Assembly: GCA_964586025.1 (NCBI GenBank) | Contig: CAZPGF010000018.1 | Coordinates: 1-36,531 of the forward strand | From: JACKGW01 sp964586025 | GTDB taxonomy: Bacteria > Planctomycetota > PLA2 > JAEUHO01 | DNA: 36,531 bases | Direction of reading: 5' to 3' | In this document: positions 18,174 to 25,045 of the stretch, piece after piece | How positions within the stretch are numbered: position 1 is the stretch's first letter | Layout of the letters: each line of letters begins with the position of its first letter | Made by a program: the position numbers and the translations under genes | Notes under the pieces: model-generated | Told to the model about the DNA's origin: nothing | The model's input: the letters and a program-made list of their open reading frames with translations, nothing else | Database searches by the model: none

Positions 18174-19169
18174 TCAGCGCTTGAGGTCGGCGGGCAACGC
18201 ACCGTTCTTCGCGACGAACGCCTCGATGGCGGCGCGGATCTCCTCGCGGCGGGTGTCCCCGCTCGGGTGGGTGCTCAGGAACTCCGGAGGACGCCCCTTG
18301 CCGGCGGCTCGCTCGAGGACGTCCATCACGTCGATCAGCGCCTCGGGATGGTAGCCGGCCCGGATCATGTACTCGACGCCGAGCTTGTCGCTCTCGAGTT
18401 CCTGGTCGCGCCCCCACTTCATGTTGATCAGTTGCGCGACCATCATCGCCATCATCGCCTGTTGCTGGCTGTTGGCCCGCTCCGGATCGTAGGTCGCGAT
18501 CAGCACCGCGCCGGTGATGCCCTGCATCAGTTGCATCTTGCTCATTCGTTCGGCCCCGTGGCGGCCCACGACGTGACCGATCTCATGCCCGAGCACACCG
18601 GCGATCCGCGACTCGGGATTGCCGCTCTCGGCGAGCGCGACCATCAGCGCGTCCGTGATGAAGACCTGACCGCCGGGCAGCGCGAACGCGTTGACGACGT
18701 TCTCGTCGGCGAGGGCATGGAACCTCCACCGGTAGGGCGTCTGGTCGAGGCCGTTCGAGCGCACCAGCTTCTGCCCGATCTCCTCGACGATGTCGCGCAG
18801 CCGCGCATCGGGGTGATGGCCGCGATGCTGCTGAATCAGTTCCGGCGCGGCCTGGAGCCCCAGCTTGATCTCGTCCTCGGCCGACATCGACACCGACTGG
18901 CGACGACCCGTGTAGGGATTCACCTGGCAGTTCTTCAGGAACGTCATCAACGGCACCGCCAGGATCACCAGGGCCAGGAGGAGCCGCCCCTTGCCCGCGA
19001 ACGGGCCGCCGCCCCCGCCCCCCGGACGCCCGCCCTCCACGGAACGCCCGCGATCCCGACGGAGTTCCGGCGGGATGCTTCCGGACGAGGTCGGACGCGG
19101 CGCGGGACGCCCACCGCTCGAGCCGGAGGGGTCACGCGGATCGCTCGGACGACGGGAGAAAAGGCCCAT
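18174..19169 (-). CDS. membrane-anchored M48-family zinc metallopeptidase
   Basis: 331 aa. Residues 1-58 are a Pro/Gly/Ser-rich, low-complexity cytoplasmic or leader segment ending in a run of six Gly. One membrane helix follows (RLLLALVILAVPLMTFL, 62-78), then NPYTGRRQ and the catalytic domain. The zinc site HEIGH is at 195-199 (GVLGHEIGHVVGRHG), with the third ligand Glu257 in QELESDKLG. AFALPGGQVFITDAL is the substrate-groove strand. Related proteins (LoiP/BepA-like) act in envelope quality control; they are often lipoproteins, whereas this one seems anchored by a helix. The ATG at 19169 has GGAG 8 nt upstream and a -10-like TACGCT further upstream. Confidence 0.92.
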   Translation of the reverse strand: MGLFSRRPSDPRDPSGSSGGRPAPRPTSSGSIPPELRRDRGRSVEGGRPGGGGGGPFAGKGRLLLALVILAVPLMTFLKNCQVNPYTGRRQSVSMSAEDEIKLGLQAAPELIQQHRGHHPDARLRDIVEEIGQKLVRSNGLDQTPYRWRFHALADENVVNAFALPGGQVFITDALMVALAESGNPESRIAGVLGHEIGHVVGRHGAERMSKMQLMQGITGAVLIATYDPERANSQQQAMMAMMVAQLINMKWGRDQELESDKLGVEYMIRAGYHPEALIDVMDVLERAAGKGRPPEFLSTHPSGDTRREEIRAAIEAFVAKNGALPADLKR

Positions 19170-19195
19170 GACGACGCTCCGGGGGTCGGCCGAAC

Positions 19196-19201
19196 AGCGT
19201 A
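19196..19201 (-). promoter_or_regulatory. candidate -10 element TACGCT for the M48 peptidase gene
   Basis: On the minus strand TACGCT ends 26 nt before the ATG at 19169, leaving a short leader with GGAG. It is the same hexamer as at 16202 and 24969 and sits in the 96-bp gap after the ABC-F gene, suggesting an internal promoter. Confidence 0.4.
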
Positions 19202-19265
19202 CCGGGCCGCACTCGAGCCCGTTCGTCGCAACCCGGCCGCCGCCCTCGCTCGCCGCCGACGGCGC

Positions 19266-21242
19266 TCACACCGCGTCGTCGAGGGCCTCCAGTGCCTCGG
19301 TGGCGGCGGCCCATTCGTCGAGGAGGCCTTCCAGGCGGTGCCGCGCCGTGGCGAGGTCCCGTGCCACGGCGACGCCGATCGCCGGATCCCCACCCGGCGC
19401 GTAGCACGCCTCGAGCGCGCCCACCAATCGGCCGATCTCCGCTTCGGCGCGGGCCACCTGCGCCTCGAGTCGCTCCGCGCGCGACGCGCGCCGGGTCCGT
19501 TCCCGCCTCGCCTCCCGCTCGGCCTCGAACGCCGCGCGTGCCGCCGCCTTCGTGCGCTCGACGGAAAGGGGATCGGCTCCTCCGCGCACCTCGACCGCGC
19601 CGCGCCGCGCGGGTCCATCGCTGCGACGCTCGTTCCACCAGGTCGCGAACGGGACGGGATGGTCCACGAGGCGCCCATCCCGGATCTCCAGCACCCGCGT
19701 CGCCAGCCGGTCGAGCAGGTACCGATCGTGGCTGACGAACAGGAGCGTTCCGTCGAACTCGAGCAGCGCCTCCTCCAGTTGCTCCGCCGACGCGAGGTCG
19801 AGATGGTTGGTCGGCTCGTCCAACACGAGCAGGTTCACGCGATCCGCGACGAGTCGCGCGAGCTGGACGCGGCTCTTCTCGCCGCCGGACAGCGTCCCCA
19901 GCGGGCGCTCCAGGTCCTCGCGCGTGAACAGGAATCGGTGCAACAGTTCGCCCGCCTCGCGATGGGCGAACCCCGTCGCGCGACAGGTCCAGTCGAGCAG
20001 CGTCGCGGCGGGATCCAGCGCCTCGTCGTGCAACTGCCGGTACTCGCCGGCACGCACGCTCTTGCCGAGGCGCACGACCGGGTTCTCCCACGCGCCCTCG
20101 TCGAGCACGGTCCGGAGCATCGTCGTCTTGCCCGATCCGTTCGGACCGACGAGTGCGACGCGTTCCCCCTGCTCGATCTCGACGCGCGCGTCGGCGACCA
20201 AGGTCCGTCCGCCGCGCTCGATCGTCAATCCGTCGAGTCGCAGCGCGATGCGGCCGTGGTGGGCCGCCCCCGCCAGCCGCGCGCGAAACGCTCCGGCCTC
20301 GGGCGGCGGCCGCTCGACCTTCTCCATCTGCTCGATCCGGCGGCGCAGGTTCTTCGCGCGCTGGGCCTGGGCGGGGTCGTCGTAGGCGTTCGCCATGTCC
20401 ATCAGACGGCGAGCCTGGAACTCCAGACGCGCGACCAGACGCTGCTGCGTCTTCCACAACTTCTCCTGTCGCGCACGCGCGGCGGCCTTCTGCTCCTGCC
20501 ACTCGCTGAACGCACCGCGCCACGCGACGACCCGGCCCCGGTCGATCTCCCAGATGGTCCGCACCGTCGCGTCGAGCAGGTGCCGGTCGTGACTGACCAT
20601 CACGACGGCGGCGCGCGTCGACCGCAGGAACCGCACGAACCAGTCGATCGCCGCCATGTCGAGGTGATTCGTCGGCTCGTCGAGCAGCAGCACATCGGGG
20701 TCGAGCAGCAGCACGCGCGCCAGGGCGATCACGTTGCGCTCGCCTCCGCTGAACGAGTCGAGCGGCTGATCGTGCACGCCCTCGTGCAGGCCGAGCCAGG
20801 TCAGCGTGGTCTCGACCCGGCGATCGATGTCGTAATGCCCTCGTTCGGCCTGTCGCTCCTGCAGGTCCCCGTAGTGCGCGAGAAGCCGATCGCGCTCGAC
20901 CGGATCGGTCGTCTCCGCGAGCGCCTGCTCGACGTCGCGCAAGCGCTCCTCGACGCGCAGCGCATCGGCGAGCGCCTCGCGCATCGCCTCGCGCACGGTG
21001 AGCCCGGGCGGAGCGTGGAGTTCCTGCGCCTGGTAGGCGACGCGGACATCCCTCGGGTGGTGGACGCTCCCGCTCGTCGGCTCGACCTGGCCGGCGAGGA
21101 TCTTCAACAGCGTGGACTTCCCGCTGCCGTTGCGGCCGATCAGTCCGATGCGATCCCCGGGCTGGATTTCGAGCCGAACCCCCTCGAACAGGAGGGGGCC
21201 GCCGTGGTGCATCGCGAGGTCGTGGGCGGACAGCAGGGCCAT
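19266..21242 (-). CDS. ABC-F family ATPase (Uup-like)
   Basis: 658 aa with two ABC domains and no membrane helices: a soluble, ribosome-associated type of ATPase. First domain: Walker A GRNGSGKS (36-43), signature SGGERN, Walker B LLLDEPTNHLD. A linker of charged helices follows (about 240-310: AARARQEKLWKTQQRLVARLEFQARR), then a second domain with GPNGSGKT, SGGEKSR and LLVLDEPTNHLD. The C-terminal about 100 residues are a charged coiled coil (SRAERLEAQVARAEAEI), as in Uup. ABC-F proteins rescue stalled ribosomes or modulate translation; some give antibiotic resistance, but the linker here gives no clear indication of that. It starts 7 bp after the RNA methyltransferase gene, which fits a translation-related pair. 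Confidence 0.94.
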   Translation of the reverse strand: MALLSAHDLAMHHGGPLLFEGVRLEIQPGDRIGLIGRNGSGKSTLLKILAGQVEPTSGSVHHPRDVRVAYQAQELHAPPGLTVREAMREALADALRVEERLRDVEQALAETTDPVERDRLLAHYGDLQERQAERGHYDIDRRVETTLTWLGLHEGVHDQPLDSFSGGERNVIALARVLLLDPDVLLLDEPTNHLDMAAIDWFVRFLRSTRAAVVMVSHDRHLLDATVRTIWEIDRGRVVAWRGAFSEWQEQKAAARARQEKLWKTQQRLVARLEFQARRLMDMANAYDDPAQAQRAKNLRRRIEQMEKVERPPPEAGAFRARLAGAAHHGRIALRLDGLTIERGGRTLVADARVEIEQGERVALVGPNGSGKTTMLRTVLDEGAWENPVVRLGKSVRAGEYRQLHDEALDPAATLLDWTCRATGFAHREAGELLHRFLFTREDLERPLGTLSGGEKSRVQLARLVADRVNLLVLDEPTNHLDLASAEQLEEALLEFDGTLLFVSHDRYLLDRLATRVLEIRDGRLVDHPVPFATWWNERRSDGPARRGAVEVRGGADPLSVERTKAAARAAFEAEREARRERTRRASRAERLEAQVARAEAEIGRLVGALEACYAPGGDPAIGVAVARDLATARHRLEGLLDEWAAATEALEALDDAV

Positions 21243-21249
21243 CGGGTCG

Positions 21250-22083
21250 CTACGCGCTTTGCGCGCCTCCCCCTCCCCGCAGGGCGAACAGGCCGATCGC
21301 CGCCGCCGCGGCGACGTTGAGCGAGTCCACGCCCGCCGCCATCGGAATCCTCACGCTTCCGTCGAGTCTCGCCAGGGTGACGTCCTTGAGTCCGGCGCCC
21401 TCCGCACCGAGGACCAGCGCCACCGGGCGCGCCCGATCGCGGCGACGGACGAAGCGTTCCAGGTCCTCCGCGTCGGCGGCCGGTGTCATCCCGACGAGCA
21501 CCCGTCCGGCCTCGGTCAGTGCGTCGAGGCTATCCTCCCAGGGCTCGGCGTCGTGCGCAAACGGGAGGCGCAACGCCGCCCCCATCGAGGCGCGCAAGGC
21601 CTTGCGGTAGTACGGGCTCGCACAGCCGGGCGACAGCACGGCGCCCGCGGCCCCCAGCGCGAGACCCGACCGCAGGATCGTGCCCACGTTGTCCGGATTC
21701 GACACCTCCTCCAGCACGAGGATCGCCGCGCCGCGCGGGACCGCTCCCACCACGTCGGCGGCGGTTCGTGCCGGGGGGCGCCGGGCCGCCGCGAGGCAGC
21801 CCTGATGGAAGCGAATCGCGCCGAGTTCGTCGAGCAGGCCGCGCTCGATCTCGAGGACGGTCACGTCCGGCCGCGAACGCAACGCATCGTCGATCCCCGC
21901 GCGCGCCGTGGGCGAGACGAGGACGCTCTCGATCTCGATGCCTTCCGTCCCGAGCAGGGTTCGCACCACGAGACGCCCTTCGGCGAGGAAGCGCCGCTCG
22001 CGTCGGACCAGGTCGGGGTCGCGCACCGTGCGGTACACGGCGAGCCGCGGGTCGCCGAGGTCAACGACCCGCGGTGGCGTCAT
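21250..22083 (-). CDS. SpoU/TrmH-family RNA 2'-O-methyltransferase
   Basis: 277 aa. SPOUT knot enzymes methylate ribose 2'-OH in rRNA or tRNA with SAM. Seen: an N-terminal substrate-binding domain (RFLAEGRLVVRTLL, 31-44, the SpoU_sub_bind pattern), motif 1 EEVSNPDNVGTILRSG (125-140) with the catalytic Asn/Arg, motif 2 LVLGAEGAGL and motif 3 VRIPMAAGVDSLNVAAAAAIGLF, which form the trefoil knot that holds SAM. Target RNA position is unknown. The ATG at 22083 lies 13 bp after the preceding gene on the same strand; no clear Shine-Dalgarno was found. An upstream extension of the frame overlaps the preceding gene and is rejected. Confidence 0.93.
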   Translation of the reverse strand: MTPPRVVDLGDPRLAVYRTVRDPDLVRRERRFLAEGRLVVRTLLGTEGIEIESVLVSPTARAGIDDALRSRPDVTVLEIERGLLDELGAIRFHQGCLAAARRPPARTAADVVGAVPRGAAILVLEEVSNPDNVGTILRSGLALGAAGAVLSPGCASPYYRKALRASMGAALRLPFAHDAEPWEDSLDALTEAGRVLVGMTPAADAEDLERFVRRRDRARPVALVLGAEGAGLKDVTLARLDGSVRIPMAAGVDSLNVAAAAAIGLFALRGGGGAQSA

Positions 22084-22096
22084 CGGAAGGGGACGC

Positions 22097-23317
22097 CTAA
22101 AGGATGTCGAGGGCGAGGTCGAGCGCGAGCAGCGCGAAACCCGTTCCGTACGGCTTGTGGAAGTGGAACAGTTGGTAGTCCCACGTCGATCCGTCGCGCT
22201 CCTGCATGCCGCGGACGTGCGCGGCGATGTGGGCCGCGTGGACGCGCGCGATCTCCTCGGACACGTGGGCGAGGTCGAGCGCCGCGTAGTAGTAGCCGTA
22301 CAGGCAGAAGTAGCCCGAGTTCTGGTACCAGGTCTCGTGCGGGATCGGGTACTTGCGCGCGATGCGCAGGAAGTGCCCCTCGCGCTCGAGGTCGTCGAGA
22401 GCGCGCTTCCAGCGGGCTTCCGGCACGCGTTCACCCCACGACGCGAGCGCGAGGAGGCAGGCGGGGGTGCGCGCGAGGCTGCCCTTCACCTGGTTCACGC
22501 CCATGCGCGCGCCCGGCAGGCGATGGTCGAACGAGTAATAGAACGCGTTGTCCGGGCGCCACGAGAGCCGGATCACCCGCACGGCGCGATCGACCAGGCG
22601 CTGGGGAACCGATACGCCCTGGTCGGCCGCCATCCGGAGCGCGACGAGGCATGTCGCCGTCGTGAAGCTCGTCGAGCCCGGCCCCGGACGGCGCGTCCGT
22701 TCGTCGAAGTTGTAGTAGCCCCACCCCCCCTCGACGAACTCGAATCGCTCGAGGTAGTGGATGCAGCGCCCCGCCGCTTCGCGGACGAGCGCGCGGCGTT
22801 CCGGTGGCGGGTTGCGCGCGAGGATCCGCGCGAATGCCTCGAGTGCGTACGCGAGCGACCAGGTGTTGTAGAGCGTGTCCGTGCGGATCCGACGGATCGC
22901 GTGGTGATCGAGCAGCCACAGGGTCGCGCGCTCGATCGCACCGTCGATGCGTGCTCGCTCGGTATCGTCCCGGGCGAGTCGATCGCGGTTCTCGATCAGA
23001 CCGGACAGGGCCAGCGCGACCGACGCGGTCTGGAACGCCTGTTGCGATCCCGGCGGCGGGGCGTAGATGTCCCAGAGGTTGCTCGCCGCGTTGCCCCAGG
23101 ATCCGTTGGGATTCTGGTTGTCCAGCAGCCACCCCGCGCCTCGTTCCACCGAGGTGCGCGACGCCGCGAGATCCTCGGCCGGGATGCGCTTCGCCGCGTC
23201 GGCGACCTCACTCGAACCCGTCGCCGGCGCCGCGACGGTGGGCGCGTCCTCGGCCGCCACGGGCCCGCCGAGGGCGAGCGCCGCCGCCCATGCCAGACAC
23301 CGCGCCCGGACGGTCAC
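22097..23317 (-). CDS. exported prenyltransferase/squalene-cyclase-fold repeat protein
   Basis: 406 aa, starting at a GTG that overlaps the adaptor stop (GTGA). A signal peptide (CLAWAAALALGGPVAAEDA) covers about 1-22. The rest is an alpha/alpha toroid of the squalene-hopene cyclase repeat type: WLLDNQNPNGSWG (63-75), WLLDHH, then YLERFEFVEGGWGYYNF and SFTTATCLVALRMA. I see no DXDD acid motif, so it is unlikely to be a terpene cyclase; related secreted proteins have no settled function. Conserved-looking aromatics near the end (YQNSGYFCLYGYYYA, FHFHKPYGTGFALLAL) may line the barrel. Periplasmic location follows from the signal peptide. It is probably co-translated with the adaptor. Confidence 0.82.
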   Translation of the reverse strand: MTVRARCLAWAAALALGGPVAAEDAPTVAAPATGSSEVADAAKRIPAEDLAASRTSVERGAGWLLDNQNPNGSWGNAASNLWDIYAPPPGSQQAFQTASVALALSGLIENRDRLARDDTERARIDGAIERATLWLLDHHAIRRIRTDTLYNTWSLAYALEAFARILARNPPPERRALVREAAGRCIHYLERFEFVEGGWGYYNFDERTRRPGPGSTSFTTATCLVALRMAADQGVSVPQRLVDRAVRVIRLSWRPDNAFYYSFDHRLPGARMGVNQVKGSLARTPACLLALASWGERVPEARWKRALDDLEREGHFLRIARKYPIPHETWYQNSGYFCLYGYYYAALDLAHVSEEIARVHAAHIAAHVRGMQERDGSTWDYQLFHFHKPYGTGFALLALDLALDIL

Positions 23318-24936
23318 GCGCCTCCCTCCTTCGGTGCGTCCTTCGGGGCGTCCTTCGGGGCGTCCTGAGGTGCGTCCTTCGGTGCGTCCTTCGGAGCGTC
23401 CTTCGGTGCGTCCTTCGGTGCGTCCCTCGGGCCGTCCTTCGACTCGGGCTTCGCGTCTGGCTTCGCTTCGGGGCTCGCGTCGGCGACCGGCGACTCGGGG
23501 GCCTTCGCGCGGATCCGATCGCCCGCCGCGAGCCCCTTCTCGATCGCCACGCGATCGCCGATCGTCACGCCGACCTCGACCGGGCGAAGTTCGAGCTGGT
23601 CGTTCACGACGACATGGACCCACGCCCTCTTGTCCTTGCGCGCGACCGCGCTGGCGGGCACGTGCAGGGCGACGGGTGCCGTCTTTCCGAGCACGGTCAC
23701 GCGTACCTTGCGCCCCGCGTCGAAGCGCGCGTCGCCGCGCGCGAGACGCAGCCACACCTCGTACTTGTCGTCGCGCGGGAACCGCGCCACGTGTTCGACC
23801 TCGGCGCGGAAGTGTTCCTGCTCGGCGTCGGCCGAGGAGAACCACGCCGGGCGCCCCGTGACGACATCGTCCAGATCCCCCTGACCCACCGCGCCGACGA
23901 CGCGGAGGTGGGTCGGATTGTAGAGTGTGTACAGGACCTGCTGCGCCTTGACCTTGTCGCGCGGCGTGTAGGCCTGGACCCCCTCGCCCACGCCCTGCCA
24001 GACCCCGCCGCCGAAGCGCGCCGCGACCGCGATGCCCGCGTGGGGCGCCTTGAGGACCATCTGCTCGCGATCCCCTTCCAACTCGGCCAGCGCTCGCTTG
24101 CGCGCGTCCAGTTCGAGCCGGGACTTCTCCCGGGCGAACTCGGCGGCGCGCCGGTCGACCTCCAGCGTCTTGGTCTCATGCTCGACGCGGAGCTTGGCGC
24201 GGCGAAGTGCCCAGTCGAGTTTGACGTCCTCGCGCGGGAACACGACCTGCATCCACCAGGCGTGGCGCTGCTCGCGGAACGCCAGGGCCTGGCGCGTGCG
24301 TGCGACCTGACGCCGGGTGCGACGAAGGACGATCTCCTCGGTCTCCTCCGTGAGGTCGTCCTCCGTGTACATCTTCTCGATCTGCGCGAGTTCCTCTTCC
24401 TGGTTGCGAAGGCCGTCACGGGCGGCTTCGAGGCCCTGCTCGGCTTCCTTCAGGCGAAGGGCCCGCTCGACACCCTGCCAGCGCTCGAACTCCTCGCGGG
24501 CCTCCTTCTCCGCCGCCTGCGCCTCCTCCAACGCCAGGCGCTGCCGCTCCACGGTTTGGGTGTAGCCGACCTCGGCCTCCTCGAACTTGGCCATGGCGAT
24601 CTGGAGCTCGATCCGTTCGCGCTCGATGGCGCGATCGATCTCGATCGGGTCGAAGCGGATCAACGTGTCCCCCGCATCGACCGGTCCGGACGCGCGCGCT
24701 TCGACGACCTCGAGCGCACCGCCGTAGCGCTTCGTCTCGACCTTCACCTCGGTGAGGTCGATCGGCGCGAGACGCCCGTCGAACGAGACCGCCGCGCCGA
24801 ACGGCCCTTCCTCGACGACGACCGTCGGCTCCGCCGCCGGTTCGGCGGCCCCGAGCGGTCCTCCACGAAGTCCCGACACGACGACGGCGACGAACAAGAC
24901 GAACGAGAGCGCGACTCGAAGAACGCGTTGCGGCAT
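23314..24936 (-). CDS. HlyD/RND-type periplasmic adaptor-like protein with (DAPK)8 tail
   Basis: 540 aa. An N-terminal signal peptide runs to about residue 31 (VALSFVLFVAVVVSG). It is followed by a barrel-sandwich half (GGALEVVEARASGPVDAGDTLIRFDP), a very long charged coiled coil (about 105-310), the returning half GDREQMVLKAPHAGIAV, and beta-barrel and membrane-proximal strands (VPASAVARKDKRAWVHVV, VEVGVTIGDRVAIEKGLAAGDRI). This is the layout of membrane-fusion proteins that join an inner-membrane pump to an outer-membrane channel, but no pump or channel gene is adjacent. The coiled coil is unusually long. From about residue 465 the protein becomes a low-complexity Ala/Pro/Lys/Asp tail with eight DAPK-type repeats. 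The ATG has GAGGTGAGG upstream and a -10 candidate (TACCCT) 28 nt before it. Confidence 0.83.
   Translation of the reverse strand: MPQRVLRVALSFVLFVAVVVSGLRGGPLGAAEPAAEPTVVVEEGPFGAAVSFDGRLAPIDLTEVKVETKRYGGALEVVEARASGPVDAGDTLIRFDPIEIDRAIERERIELQIAMAKFEEAEVGYTQTVERQRLALEEAQAAEKEAREEFERWQGVERALRLKEAEQGLEAARDGLRNQEEELAQIEKMYTEDDLTEETEEIVLRRTRRQVARTRQALAFREQRHAWWMQVVFPREDVKLDWALRRAKLRVEHETKTLEVDRRAAEFAREKSRLELDARKRALAELEGDREQMVLKAPHAGIAVAARFGGGVWQGVGEGVQAYTPRDKVKAQQVLYTLYNPTHLRVVGAVGQGDLDDVVTGRPAWFSSADAEQEHFRAEVEHVARFPRDDKYEVWLRLARGDARFDAGRKVRVTVLGKTAPVALHVPASAVARKDKRAWVHVVVNDQLELRPVEVGVTIGDRVAIEKGLAAGDRIRAKAPESPVADASPEAKPDAKPESKDGPRDAPKDAPKDAPKDAPKDAPQDAPKDAPKDAPKEGGA
23329..23424. repeat. 12-bp tandem repeat encoding (DAPK)8
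   Basis: Eight near-identical 12-bp units (plus-strand form GCGTCCTTCGGT with few variants) encode DAPK DAPK DAPK DAPK DAPQ DAPK DAPK DAPK at the C-terminus of the adaptor. Most changes are silent third-base ones; one changes K to Q. Typical of slippage-prone expansion under amino-acid constraint. Confidence 0.9.
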
Positions 24937-24964
24937 GATCCTCACCTCGGGGTCCGGGCCGGAG

Positions 24965-24974
24965 AGGGTACGCT
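24965..24974. promoter_or_regulatory. overlapping divergent -10 elements AGGGTACGCT
   Basis: Plus-strand TACGCT (24969-24974) points to the salicylyl-CoA hydroxylase gene, and minus-strand TACCCT (24970-24965) to the adaptor gene; they share the TA at 24969-24970. Both genes have Shine-Dalgarno sites (GGGAGG at 25035-25040; GAGG before 24936), so these would be leadered transcripts. Confidence 0.4.
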
Positions 24975-25045
24975 CTCCCCGGCGGGGGCGTGAGCCGCGG
25001 CGGCGCCGCGCGACCTCACGACCGCACGACCTTCGGGAGGGCACG

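Noticed and set aside
17247..21320. Very long plus-strand open frame opposite the HMT, M48 and ABC-F genes
   Set aside because: It is antisense to three genes with clear motifs. Its translation is Arg/Gln/His/Leu-rich low complexity without domains, as expected from GC-rich shadow frames.
22097..23317. Squalene-hopene cyclase activity for the toroid protein
   Set aside because: No DXDD motif, a signal peptide is present, and no hopanoid pathway genes are adjacent.
23329..23424. Short direct repeats as a CRISPR-like array
   Set aside because: Units are 12 bp, tandem without spacers, and keep the reading frame of the adaptor protein.
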